Shown here one piece after another: positions 17,861 to 28,021 of a DNA stretch of 64,000 bases. Location: contig CAVWLB010000008.1 in the NCBI GenBank assembly GCA_963755695.1, positions 434,001-498,000 on the forward strand, given 5' to 3'. Every line of letters starts with the position of its first letter. Position 1 is the stretch's first letter. A program made the position numbers and the translations under genes. Below the pieces are notes generated by a model. That model was not told the DNA's origin, made no database searches, and worked only from the letters and a program-made list of their open reading frames with translations. This DNA comes from QHWT01 sp963755695 (GTDB lineage: Bacteria; Acidobacteriota; Vicinamibacteria; Vicinamibacterales; 2-12-FULL-66-21).

Positions 17861-20800
17861 ACGCCTTTTCAGGGACGCTCGTGTCGCTCGACGTGCTTTC
17901 GCGGGTCGGTGCCGGTCAGGAGCTGCGCACATCCCATCTCTGCCGACTGGTGCACGATGGCCTTGGACGTCTGGGGCCGGCAGCCAGCGCCCGGGGCGTT
18001 TTCGATCTGCTCGGGCACCAGCTTTTCGGTGCCCTCGGTTTCGGAGTCCGTTTCGCCCACGACGCGGGGGCGGAGATCGTCGCGACGCTCACCGCAAATC
18101 AGCAGGATGCTGCGATCCTTGCGGTCACAGGATGGGGCGGGGATCTGGTCCGTGCTCGCGCGGCGAGCGCCACCATGCTGCGCGGCTCGCGTCTGCGCTG
18201 GTGGATTGGACTGAACGGGCCACGGCTACGAATCGTCGACTTGACTCGGGTGCATGCGCGGCGGCTGGTGGATGTCGATGTCGAGCGGCTGGGAATCGAC
18301 GAACCCTCCATCACGGCGTTCGCAGGCCTTCTGACGCCTGGCTCGTGCGGTGGACTACCGACGTTGGACGAGGCGGTCGAGGAGAGCATTCGTCACCGTC
18401 GTGCCGTCGGCCGCTCGCTCCAAACTGGCGTCGAGGAAGCCCTTTCGCGGCTGCTCTCCGGTTTCATGACCGGACGTCGCCGGCAGTCCGCACTCGACGC
18501 CGCATTCTCGGATGCCTTGACCTTCATCCATCGGATCCTCTTCCTGCTCTTTGCCGAGGCCAGGGGGCTCGTCCCTCAGTGGCATCCGATTTATCGCAAC
18601 AGTTACACGATCGAGTCGCTGGTCACGGGCGTGTGGCATGCCGACTCCAATCAACCGCCGTCAGACCAAACGCGTCGCGCGAAGGGGAAAACCTCGGCGT
18701 ACGCGGGCCGTGAGGCCGGTTTGTGGGAATCGATGCAGGCGATCACTCGCCTCGCGCATCGCGGCTGCCGGGCCGGCACGCTGCGGGTCACGCCGTTCAA
18801 CGGGCGGCTTTTCGCGCCGGCCTCGGCGCCGCTGGCCCACACGTGCGCGCTCGACGATGGGGTCATTCGCGATGTGCTTGTGGCGATCACGACGCGGCCG
18901 TCCGGCGATCGCCGCGAGCGGATCACCTACGCCGATCTCGGGGTCGAGCAATTGGGAGCTGTCTACGAGCGGGTCCTGGATTTCAGGCCCGAGCGTCGCG
19001 GCACGACCTTCGTCCTCGCGCGGTCGGGGACGCGCAAGGCGACCGGAACGTTCTACACGCCGCGCGCCATGACGGAATATCTCGTGCGGCGCACGCTCGC
19101 GCCGCTCGTCGCCGGCCGCACGCCGGAGGAAGTGCTCGCCTTGCGCGTGCTCGATCCCGCGATGGGAAGTGGCGCGTTCCTGGTAGCGGCGTGCCGGTAT
19201 CTGGCTGATGCCTACGAGCGGGCGCTCGTCCGCGAAGGAAACATCACGAGCAGCGACATCGGCCCCGCCGACCGGGCCAGCTTCCGTCGCCTCGTTGCGC
19301 AACGATGCCTGTACGGAGTCGACTTCAATCCCACCGCCGTGCAGCTTGCCCGTCTGTCTCTCTGGCTCTGCACGCTGGCAGCAGATCGACCGCTGACGTT
19401 CTTCGACCATCATCTCCGCGTCGGAAACAGCCTGGCCGGCGCGTCACCGCGCGATATCTATCGTCAGCCGCCCGGCCGAAACCGCGGAAGATCCACGCGA
19501 GCGACGACGCTTCCGCTGTTCGATGCCGACGACCTGCACGCCCGTCTGGCCGCCACGCTCGTCTCACGCGTCGCGATTGCTTCGCAGTCGGACGACACGG
19601 CCGCCAATGTCCGGGCCAAGGAGAGAACACTGGCCGCCCTCGATGGCCCGGCCGGGCCGCTCGCGGTGTGGCGCCGTCTCGCGGATGCGTGGTGCGCCTC
19701 GTGGTTCTGGGCCGATGGACCAGCGCCGGCGTGGAGCGCGCTTGGCGCGTCGGTTCGAGACCGCTCCTCAGGAGCACCCGCAGCCCTCGAGAACCACTGG
19801 CTCGATACCGTCGCTGCGGTTTCGGCGCGCGAGCGTTTCTTCCATTGGGAGCTGGAGTTCCCCGAGGTCTTCTTCGATGAAGCCGGCGACCCGCTCACGA
19901 CTGGCGGCTTCGACGCCGTGCTGGGCAATCCGCCATGGGACACGTTGCGCGGCGATTCGGCCGCACGGACGCTGACGATCTTCAGCCGGGAGTCGGGCTG
20001 CTACTGGCTGCAGGGAAGGGGGCACGCCAAACCTGTATCAACTGTTTGCCGAACGAATGCTTCAACTCGTCAAGCCTGGCGGACGTCTGGGCGCCCTCAT
20101 GCCGGCCGGGTTGACCGCCGATCACGGGTGTCGGCGATTACGGGAGGCACTGATCGATCGGTGCCGCGTCGACTCGCTTGTCGGGTTCGACAACCGCGAG
20201 GCGATCTTTCCCATCCATCGGGGCATCCGGTTCGTTCTGCTCACCGCCGATGCGCACCGGCCTGGCGATCATCTGTGCACGCGCTTTGGCATGCGGTTCG
20301 CCGCCTGGCTGGACGAAGTGCCCGACCGCGGACCGATCCCGGGTGGAGTGATCGTTCCTACATCGTTATTGAAAGCCTGCAGCGGCCGAGGACTGGCGGT
20401 CCCGGAACTGACCGGAGTCGCCGATCGGGAAATCCTCGCCCGGATCGTCGATGTTGCGCCGGCGCTAGGATCACAAGACGGCTGGCATGTTCACTTCGGC
20501 CGCGAGGTGAACGCGACCGATGATCGCCGCCACTTCGGCGCGTCTGGCCTTCCGGTACTCGAAGGCAAATTCATCGAGCCCTTCAGGGTTCACGTCGATC
20601 GGGCCCGGCAGTTCATCGACCCTGACGTCGCGAGAATGATTCTCGGCGCGCGCTGCGCATGCAACCGGCCGCGCCTCGGTTACCGCGAGGTCGCCGCCTC
20701 CACCAATCGACTGACCCTCATCGCCGCCATCATTCCGGCCGATACCGTCACGACGCACACCATCTTCTGCCTCAGGGAGCGCGTGCAGGAGCAGGTGCAA

Positions 20801-21127
20801 TGGTTTCTCTGTGGAATGTTCAACAGCTTCGTCGCCAACTATCTGGTGAGATTGCGAGGCGGTACGCATGTGACATCGGCGATGATGGACGGGCTTCGGA
20901 TTCCGAAGCCGGCTCAGGACGACCGGATGGTGCGCACGATCGCCTCGCTGGCGCGGCGCCTGTCGGCGAGTCCGACGGACATGGCTGCCTACGCGCGGCT
21001 CCAGGCAGCCGCAGCATATCTGTACGGCTTGTCGGAGGACGAGTTCGAACACGTGCTCGGCACGTTCCCGCTCGTCGCGGTCGATGTGCGCAAGGCCTGC
21101 TCCGAGGCCCTCAGGATTGCGCGTTGA
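17857..21127 (+). CDS. Eco57I/PglX-like N6-adenine DNA methyltransferase (one frameshift)
   Basis: A protein of about 1,089 residues. The first 350 residues are helical and unassigned (with LFLLFAEARGLVP). Then come LGAVYERVLDF and GTFYTPRAMTEYLVRR, motif I LDPAMGSGAFLVAA (about residue 432), and motif IV NPPW (about residue 691), the catalytic site of N6-adenine methylases. The C-terminal third, with GGRLGALMPAGLTADHG, is in a second frame from about 20020; removing one G from the run at 20017-20021 restores GTPNLYQLFAERM. It has the architecture of the methylases in DISARM, BREX and type IIG systems. It overlaps the helicase gene by 4 bp and is very likely its partner. No endonuclease motif was found in it. 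Confidence 0.85.
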
Positions 21128-21158
21128 GCGATGAGCATTGATATGATCCTCCGGCTAC

Positions 21159-22676
21159 ATGCCGAACTACGGCTTCGCCATTGACCTCCGAAAGTGCATC
21201 GGATGTCACGCCTGCACGATAGCCTGCAAAGCGGAACACGAGATTCCAGTCGGCGTAAACCGCTGCTGGGTCAAAACCGTCGAAAGGGGCACGTTTCCCG
21301 ATACCCGCCGGTTCTTCTTCCCGGTGCTCTGCAATCAGTGCGAAGACGCGCCGTGCGTGCGCATCTGCCCTACCCGCGCCCTCTACCGCCGACGCGATGG
21401 CATCGTCGATCTGCACGGCGATCGCTGCATCGGGTGCCGCGCCTGCATGGAAGCCTGTCCGTACGACCAGCTGTTCATCGACCCGAACACCCGGACCGCG
21501 GAGAAGTGCAACTTCTGCGCGAACCGCGTCGAGAACCAGTTGCTGCCGGCGTGCGTGAGCGTCTGCCCGACCGAGTGCCGGATCTTCGGCGATCTCGACG
21601 ATCCGCTGAGCGAGGTCGCTCGGATCGTCGCGCGCGAGCCGTTCATGCTGCGCAAGCCCGAAAAGGGGACGGGGCCCAAGGTGTTCTATCTCGGCGCCGA
21701 GGACAGCGTGATTCGGCCGGAGAACGCGTCGCGGCCGTTCTATTACAAGGAAGGCCAGGTTCATCTGCGACCCATCGGCGCGCCGGTTGAAAGCCCCGGC
21801 TCTCCCGGCGACCCGCGGGTCGACTACGACAGTCCGCACCGTCAACCGTGGGGAGCCGACATGGTCCTCTATCTTTTCCTGAAGGCCGTGTCCACCGGGA
21901 CGTTGCTCCTCGCCGCGGCGTTGTGGCTGATGGGATTCGACAGCTCGCTCGTGACGGTGGCAGCGCCGGCGATTTCGGTTGTGTCGATTGCCTTGACCGC
22001 CGCGGTTCTGGTGCTCGACCTGGAACGCCCGGAACGCTTCCACTACATCCTGACGAAATCGAACTGGCGATCGTGGATGGTCTGGGGAGCATGGTTCCTC
22101 ACCGCTCACGGCGTGCTCGGGACGTTGTGGCTCGCCGCCGGGTGGTTCGGCTGGGACAACGGACTCGATCTGCTGGCCTGGCCGACGATCGTGACAGCCG
22201 TGCTCGCGACGTCGTACACGGGATTCCTGTTCGCTCAGGGGCTGGCGCGGGATCTCTGGCAGGGTCCGCACGCCGCCATCGACTTGATCGCCCAGTCGGG
22301 CGCCGCGGGCGCCGCGGCGCTGCTCCTGGCCGCGACGGCGATCGGTCAGACCGCAGCCGACGCTCGGCCGATTCTCGCCTCGATTCTCGCCGTCTCCCTA
22401 GCCGCGCACCTCATTGTTTTGCTGTTCGAGAACGTGCTGACGCCAAGTCCGACGCGTCACCACGAGCTGGCCGTGCAGACGATCCGGCGCGGGGCGTACT
22501 CTCGCGTGTTCTGGGGCGTGGCAATCTGCGCCGGCGGCGTGCTGCCGCTGGCCATCGTCCTCGGCGCGGGCACCGGCGCGTTCGGGCTCGTCACCGCCGC
22601 ACTGCTCGCGCTCGCCGGCAGTGCAGCATGGGAATACATTTGGGTCGAGGCCGGACAATCGGTGCCGCTGAGTTGA
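21159..22676 (+). CDS. Fused iron-sulfur (4x[4Fe-4S]) and NrfD membrane-anchor subunit of a molybdoenzyme
   Basis: A 505-residue fusion. Residues 1-190 are a four-cluster ferredoxin domain: CIGCHACTIAC at 13-23, CNQCEDAPCVRICP, CIGCRACMEACP and CNFC with PACVSVCPTECRIFGD. From about residue 235 to the end there are eight hydrophobic helices with the NrfD/PsrC signature DLERPERFHYILTKSNWRSW. In most complex iron-sulfur molybdoenzymes these are separate B and C subunits. The B part carries electrons between the catalytic subunit and the quinone-binding membrane part. No Tat or Sec signal, so the FeS domain is cytoplasmic. The catalytic subunit gene follows after a heptamer array. Confidence 0.88.
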   Translation: MPNYGFAIDLRKCIGCHACTIACKAEHEIPVGVNRCWVKTVERGTFPDTRRFFFPVLCNQCEDAPCVRICPTRALYRRRDGIVDLHGDRCIGCRACMEACPYDQLFIDPNTRTAEKCNFCANRVENQLLPACVSVCPTECRIFGDLDDPLSEVARIVAREPFMLRKPEKGTGPKVFYLGAEDSVIRPENASRPFYYKEGQVHLRPIGAPVESPGSPGDPRVDYDSPHRQPWGADMVLYLFLKAVSTGTLLLAAALWLMGFDSSLVTVAAPAISVVSIALTAAVLVLDLERPERFHYILTKSNWRSWMVWGAWFLTAHGVLGTLWLAAGWFGWDNGLDLLAWPTIVTAVLATSYTGFLFAQGLARDLWQGPHAAIDLIAQSGAAGAAALLLAATAIGQTAADARPILASILAVSLAAHLIVLLFENVLTPSPTRHHELAVQTIRRGAYSRVFWGVAICAGGVLPLAIVLGAGTGAFGLVTAALLALAGSAAWEYIWVEAGQSVPLS

Positions 22677-22679
22677 CGA

Positions 22680-22761
22680 AGGCTCCAGGCTCCAGGCTCC
22701 AGGGAGCTCGACGAAGCTTGAAGCCCGAAGCCTGAGGCCTGAAGCCTGAAGCCTGAAGCCT
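22680..22761. repeat. Heptamer-register array B
   Basis: Three AGGCTCC units (22680-22700) are followed, after a short spacer, by seven consecutive units of the GAAGCCT type (22713-22761). It fills the space between the two molybdoenzyme subunit genes, ending 6 bp before the ATG, and so must be transcribed if these genes form an operon. Confidence 0.85.
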
Positions 22762-22767
22762 GAGAAC

Positions 22768-25553
22768 ATGATGTTCAAGAGTCACCCAGACCCCTCCGAG
22801 TGGGATCGCTACGTCGACTTCGAGTCCACCAGCTGGCCGAAGAAGGATCGGCGCACCTACTGGATCATCCCGTCGATCTGCTTCAACTGCGAATCGGCGT
22901 GCGGCATTCTCGCCTACGTCGACCAGGAGAAGATGGAGGTCCGCAAGATCGAAGGAAATCCGCTCCACCCTGGCAGTCGCGGCCGGACGTGTGCCAAGGG
23001 AGTGGTCACGCCAAACCAGCTGGAAGATCCCGACCGCATCCTGTTTCCACTCAAGCGAACGGGCGCGCGTGGGGAGGGCAAGTGGGAGCGGGTCTCCTGG
23101 GACGCGGCGCTCGAGGACATCGGGACGCGGATCCGACGCGCGATCCAGGAAGGCCGCCGTCACGAGCTGATGTATCACGTCGGCCGTCCCGGTGAAGACG
23201 GCTACGCCAACCGTGTGCTCCAGGCATGGGGCGTCGACGGTCACAACAGCCACACCAACGTCTGTTCCTCATCGGCGCGTCTTGGACATTTCCTGTGGAC
23301 CGGCGCCGACCGGCCGTCGCCGGACTATGCGCACGCGAAGACGATCCTGCTTCTGTCCTCGCACCTCGAGACCGGCCACTATTTCAACCCACACGCGCAG
23401 CGCATCGTCGAAGCGCAGGCCGAAGGAGCGACGCTCATCACGATCGATCCGCGGCTGTCGAATACCGCCGCCAAGGCAAATCTCTGGCTGGCCCCGTATC
23501 CTGGCACCGAAGGCGCCCTGCTGCTGGCGATCGCGCGAATCCTGATCGACGAGGAACTCTACGACCGTGAGTTCGTTCGAAACTGGGTGAACTGGCGCGA
23601 CTACCTCCGAAACGAACGTCCGGATCTGCCGCTGACCTTCGACCACTTCATCACGGCGTTGAAGGATCTCTACGCGCAGTTCACGCCGGCATACGCCGCC
23701 GCGGAAACCGGCGTGGCCGCCGATTGCATCCGCGAGGCGGCGCAGGCCATCGCCCGCGCCGGGAACCGCTTTTCAACGCATAGCTGGCGAGCTGCCGCTG
23801 CAGGTAATCTCTGGGGCTGGCAAATCACGCGCTGTCTTTATCTGCTGGTCGTCCTCACCGGGAGCATCGGCAGCGTCGGCGGCGTGAACCTCCACGTCAC
23901 GAACAAGTTCGTTCCGGAGCATCCCAACCCGCCGCCACCGCCCGAGTATTGGAATGAGCTGCTCTTCCCCCGCGAGTTTCCCCTGGCGTTTTTCGAGATG
24001 AGTTACCTGCTTCCGCACTTCCTGAAAGAGGGGCGAGGCAGGCTGGACGTGTACTTCACTCGCGTATACAACCCGCTGTGGACCAACCCGGATGGATTCT
24101 CGTGGATGGAGATGCTGCAGGACGCCGAGCGGGTCGGCCTGCACGTGTCGCTCTCGCCTACCTGGAGCGAGACGGCCTGGTTTGCCGACTACATCCTGCC
24201 GATGGGACTTGGAACGGAACGCCACGACACCATGAGCCAGGAGACTCACGCAGGCCAGTGGCTCGGGTTTCGTCAGCCGGTGCTGCGAGTCGCCAGAGAG
24301 AAGCGTGGCGAAGCCGTCGAGACGACGTATCAAGCGAACCCGGGCGAGGTGTGGGAAGAGTCGGAATTCTGGGTGGCCTTGAGCTGGAAAATCGATCCCG
24401 ACGGATCGCTCGGTATCCGCCGGTTCTTCGAAAGTCCGTATCGCCCGGACCAGCCGATCACGATGGACGAGTACTACGGCTGGATGTTCGAGCATTCCGT
24501 GCCGGGACTGCCGGAGGCAGCCGCGCGTGAGGATCTGACGCCGCTTGCACTACATGCGCAAGTACGGGGTGTTCCAGGTCTCGGACAAGAGCTACAGCCG
24601 CGGCACACGAGCGTCCGCTTACAGCCAAGAGAGCTCGACGGCACGGTCGCGTCCCCTGACGAAGAGACGGTGAAGCACGACGGCGGCGTCGCAGGCATCG
24701 TCGTCGACGGGGTCGCCCGGGCCGGTTTCAACACGCCGTCGAGACGGCTCGAGTTCTACTCGCCGACACTTGCCGCGTGGGGCTGGCCCGAGCACGCCAT
24801 CCCCAGGTTACGTCGCCCGGCCACGTCCACTGGCGTGAGCTCAAACGGGAAGAGGGAGAGTACGACCTCCTGCCGAATTTTCGCCTTCCGACGCTCGTCC
24901 ACACCCGCTCCGCGGTGAAGTGGCTGTACGAGATCTCCCATTCGAACCCGCTCTGGATCTCGACCGCCGACGCGCGGCGTCATGGTATCCAGACTGGAGA
25001 TCTGGTGAAGGTGCGGACGGGCATCGGATATTTCGTTACGCGGGCGTGGGTCACGGAAGGGATCCGGCCAGGCGTGCTCGGCATGTCGCATCATCTGGGA
25101 CGATGGCGGCTTCAGGACGAGAGTGGAGGCGCGCGCAATGCGAGCGCGCTCGTCACGATCGCCCGCGACCCGTCGGGACGCTACCGAATGCGCCAGGCGC
25201 ACGGCGCCAGACCGTTCGAGAGCAGCGATCCGGACAGCCAGCGCATCTGGTGGAACGAGATCGGCGTCCACCAGAACCTCACCTTTCCGGTGCAACCCGA
25301 CCCGGTCAGCGGCATGCACTGCTGGCACCAGCGGGTGCGGCTGGAAAAGGCCGGGATCGACGACCGTTATGGCGACATTGAGGTAGATACGGAAAAGGCG
25401 CACCAAGCGTATAAAGAGTGGATGGAGCGGACGCGTCCCGCACCGGGTCCGGGCGGCCTTCGCCGTCCGATGTGGTTCGATCGGCCGCTTCGGCCGGTCG
25501 CGGCAGCTTACCGCCTCGACCCTTCCGAAACCCCCGATCCTGACCGCCAATGA
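22768..25553 (+). CDS. Molybdopterin oxidoreductase catalytic subunit (frameshifted near C-terminus)
   Basis: About 928 residues. The N-terminal [4Fe-4S] site is C38-x2-C41-x3-C45 with C75 (CFNCESACG, GRTCAKG). Then come molybdopterin-binding regions (VCSSSARLGHFLWTGADRPS, LITIDPRLSNTAAKANLWLA, LPMGLGTERHDTMSQETHAG). The C-terminal guanylate-binding domain includes SNPLWISTADARRHGIQTGD and LGMSHHLGRW. There is no Tat motif, so it is cytoplasmic, unlike PsrA, ArrA or DmsA but like sulfite dehydrogenase SoeA. The substrate cannot be read from sequence. Frameshifts near 24537, 24600 and 24805 separate three segments. The stop overlaps the next start (ATGA). Confidence 0.83.
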
Positions 25554-26609
25554 CGGTTCGCGATCGAGACCGCGCGTCGTGGGTAATCTGGTCCCTGATA
25601 GCGACGTTTGCGCTCGTGCAAGCGGTAGCCTGGACGGTTGCGGGCGGCGTGCCGCGGCGGGCGGGCGTACTCGCGCAGGTGTTCACGGCCTGGGTGGTCA
25701 TGCTGACGCTCGCGTGGCTCGCCTCGCGGCGGATTGGGTCGCTCGCCGATCGCATTCGCGAGCACGAGCACGCGCACCAGGCGACCATGAGCGAAATCGA
25801 GCAGCTGCAGACTCAGAACGCGATGCTGCAGATCATTGCGCAGTCGGTCGACGTCACACTCGCCTTTCAGGCGCTGGCGTCACGAATCGCGCGCGCTGGT
25901 GGCCTGCGACCGCGTCGGTCTGGCGCTGCTCGACGAGACCGGCCAGGAGTTCCAGACCTACACCGCACGGGTGCACGAACAAGAGCGTCGAACGCGTCCA
26001 CGCCCTGAGGTCGTCTTCAAGACCGACCGCACGCTCCTCGGCAACGTCGTTCGGATCGCGCGAGCCGATCATCGTGCCCGATACCGCGGAGGCGGCCGCC
26101 GATTTCCTCGATGCCAACGTCCTGCAGACCGCGGGCTTCAGCTCGGTCCTGATGGTGCCGCTCATGACTCAAGGGCCGCGCGGTCGGCACGTTGAATCTC
26201 GTGGCGCGGCAGGCTGACGCATTCCTGCCCGAGCACGCGAAGACGATCCTGCCGATTGCCGAGTTGTTCGCCGTGGCCGTCGTCGCACAGCAACTGCAGA
26301 TGGCGCTCGGCAGGCACAGGTCGGTCGAGGCGATGTCGGATCTCACGCTGGGAATCTCGGCGGAGATCAACAGCGCCCTCCAGACGATCATCGGCCACTG
26401 CGATCTACTCGAGCGGGGCTACCCCGATCCCAACCTGCAGCGCGACCTGGCCACGGTGGTCCGACAGGCTCAGCGAATCGCAGAACTTCTCGACAAGATG
26501 CGCATCGCCGCCCACGACCGTTTGAAGGAGGTCGAGGCGGCCGTTGCTGGCGCTGGCATTCCGGCCAGCCCCGAGGGTTTCGGGGATGGTGGTCTCCGCC
26601 GAGCAGTGA
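25550..26609 (+). CDS. Membrane GAF protein with degenerate HisKA domain (frameshifted)
   Basis: Two N-terminal membrane helices (residues about 13-30 and 38-58) lead into a coiled coil, a GAF domain (VACDRVGLALLDETGQEF, FSSVLMVPLMTQ) spread over three frames, and a two-helix dimerisation-like domain reading LGISAEINSALQTIIGHCDL. In HisKA domains the residue before EIN is the phosphorylated His; here it is Ala, and no ATPase domain follows. So it may sense a ligand but not autophosphorylate. I end it at the TGA 26607-26609 in the frame after one more shift; the frame before the shift runs on to 26812 antisense to the next gene. It is coupled by ATGA overlap to the molybdoenzyme gene. Confidence 0.6.
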
Positions 26610-26918
26610 CGGACGCTTCGCGTTATGGAACGCCACGGCAAGCGTCACGAACAGCACGATCAACACTGTCAGCGTCGTCGCGACGAAGAACCAGTCGCGC
26701 ATGCGGACGTACTCCACGATCGAAACCACGACGCGGAGGACTGGCGTTCCCATCAGGATCATCAGCCCTGTCGTCAGCAGACGGTTTGCCGTGGACGGCG
26801 AGGCGTGGGTGAACGAGACGATGAGACCGGCCGCCAGGCAGACGGCGGAAGACAGGACGCCGGCGAGGAGCAGCCGGCCCAGCACAGTTTCGAGCCGGCT
26901 GATGTCGACGTCCCTCAT
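26388..26918 (-). CDS. DUF1634 membrane protein
   Basis: The first 97 residues hold three hydrophobic helices: VLGRLLLAGVLSSAVCLAAG, LLTTGLMILMGTPVLRVVVS and DWFFVATTLTVLIVLFVTLA. This is the DUF1634 pattern, a small family almost always next to TauE/SafE transporters. The ATG overlaps the TauE/SafE stop (26915-26918). The open frame continues to 26388 with an implausible Arg/Pro-rich tail antisense to the GAF gene, so the true stop is probably near 26600 and hidden by a base error. Role presumed accessory to the transporter. Confidence 0.65.
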   Translation of the reverse strand: MRDVDISRLETVLGRLLLAGVLSSAVCLAAGLIVSFTHASPSTANRLLTTGLMILMGTPVLRVVVSIVEYVRMRDWFFVATTLTVLIVLFVTLAVAFHNAKRPSLLGGDHHPRNPRGWPECQRQQRPPRPPSNGRGRRCASCREVLRFAEPVGPPWPGRAAGWDRGSPARVDRSGR

Positions 26919-27736
26919 CTCGCCGCTTTCACAAAGTACAGCACCGACACGGCGCCGAGCACGAGGGTCATCAGGACCTTGAGCCATTTCGCACGCGCTC
27001 GGCCAGCGAACCAGAACCCCGCGCGCGATCCCAGCAACACGCCGAGCACCGCCGCGGCGGCAACCTGCGGGACGACGTAACCGCGCGCGTACTGGATCGG
27101 CACCGACGAAACCGCGGTGACCCCGATCATCAGCGCGCTCGTCGCCGCGGCGGCCCGCATCGGGACACCGCACCACGCGTTGAGAATCGGAACCTTCAGT
27201 ATCCCGCCGCCGATTCCAAGCGAACCTGAGACGCCGCCAGCCACCAGCGACGCGCACAGCGCGAGCGGCAGCCGCCGCACGCGATAGACGACCTCGCGGC
27301 CGCTCTCCTCTTCATAGAACCGGCCGCCGAGGGTGCCGGGATCGGCGTCGGCGGCCAGCACGTTGCGGCGCTCGAGCCGCGACAGCATCAACACCGCAAT
27401 GGCGGCGGTGACGATCGCAAACAGCCGATTGAGCAAGGCATCCGACATGTGCTCGACCAGCACGCCGAGGGTCAGTCCACCGATGGCCGAGGCGATCTCG
27501 AGCAGCATGCCGAGCCGCAGATTGATCAGTTGACGGCCCGCGGTGCCGGCTGACACCGCGCTGGAGGTCGCAATCACCGTCATCAGGCTGACGGCGGCCG
27601 CAACCCTGAAATCGAAGCCGAGTCCCGCATTCAGAAATGGCACGAGGAAGACACCGCCGCCGAGGCCGAGCAACGATCCCAGACAACCGCCGACTCCGCC
27701 GGCAGCAATGACGGCCAACACGATCGAGAGGGTCAT
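26915..27736 (-). CDS. TauE/SafE-family permease
   Basis: A 273-residue integral membrane protein with the two-repeat TauE/SafE signature: GCLGSLLGLGGGVFLVPFLN at the N-terminus and VSGSLGIGGGILKVPILNAW in the second half, each followed by hydrophobic helices. The family is proposed to export sulfite, sulfoacetate or other sulfur-containing anions. It is followed by DUF1634 with a 4-bp overlap and is convergent with the molybdoenzyme operon, which suits a sulfur oxyanion pathway (inference). Confidence 0.88.
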   Translation of the reverse strand: MTLSIVLAVIAAGGVGGCLGSLLGLGGGVFLVPFLNAGLGFDFRVAAAVSLMTVIATSSAVSAGTAGRQLINLRLGMLLEIASAIGGLTLGVLVEHMSDALLNRLFAIVTAAIAVLMLSRLERRNVLAADADPGTLGGRFYEEESGREVVYRVRRLPLALCASLVAGGVSGSLGIGGGILKVPILNAWCGVPMRAAAATSALMIGVTAVSSVPIQYARGYVVPQVAAAAVLGVLLGSRAGFWFAGRARAKWLKVLMTLVLGAVSVLYFVKAAR

Positions 27737-27837
27737 GCGGGCAGGTTCGGACGAGGTCGTAAGGGCAGTATCATCGATTGCCGAAACGGTCGGGAGACGC
27801 GATCTTATCGCAGGTTAGACACTCGTCAATTTGTAGG

Positions 27838-27940
27838 ACGGGTCTTTTGCCTTCGCGCGAAGCGCTTCGGCGGACCGCCGTAGCCTTGGCGGAGGCTGGT
27901 CAGACCCGCCGTGCGCTGGACAGACAGCTGGAGTCCAGCG
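27838..27940. repeat. REP-like palindromic cluster upstream of a kinase gene
   Basis: An outer pair CGGGTCT (27839-27845) and AGACCCG (27902-27908) encloses CCGCC/GGCGG and AGCCT/AGGCT alternatives. A second hairpin CGCTGGAC/GTCCAGCG lies at 27914-27940. The sequence is in the 285-bp gap between divergent genes. A TACAAT -10-like hexamer follows at 27943. Confidence 0.5.
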
Positions 27941-28021
27941 GGCTACAATTAAGAGAGAACCTCACTGATCTCCTTGTCGCCTGTTTTCTGGTGACCTCGA
28001 GTATTTACCAGTCGACTACCC

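Noticed and set aside
15395..21127. Full DISARM or BREX system
   Set aside because: Only a helicase and a methylase are present; no drmA, drmB, drmC, pglZ, brxC or nuclease gene was found in the neighbourhood.
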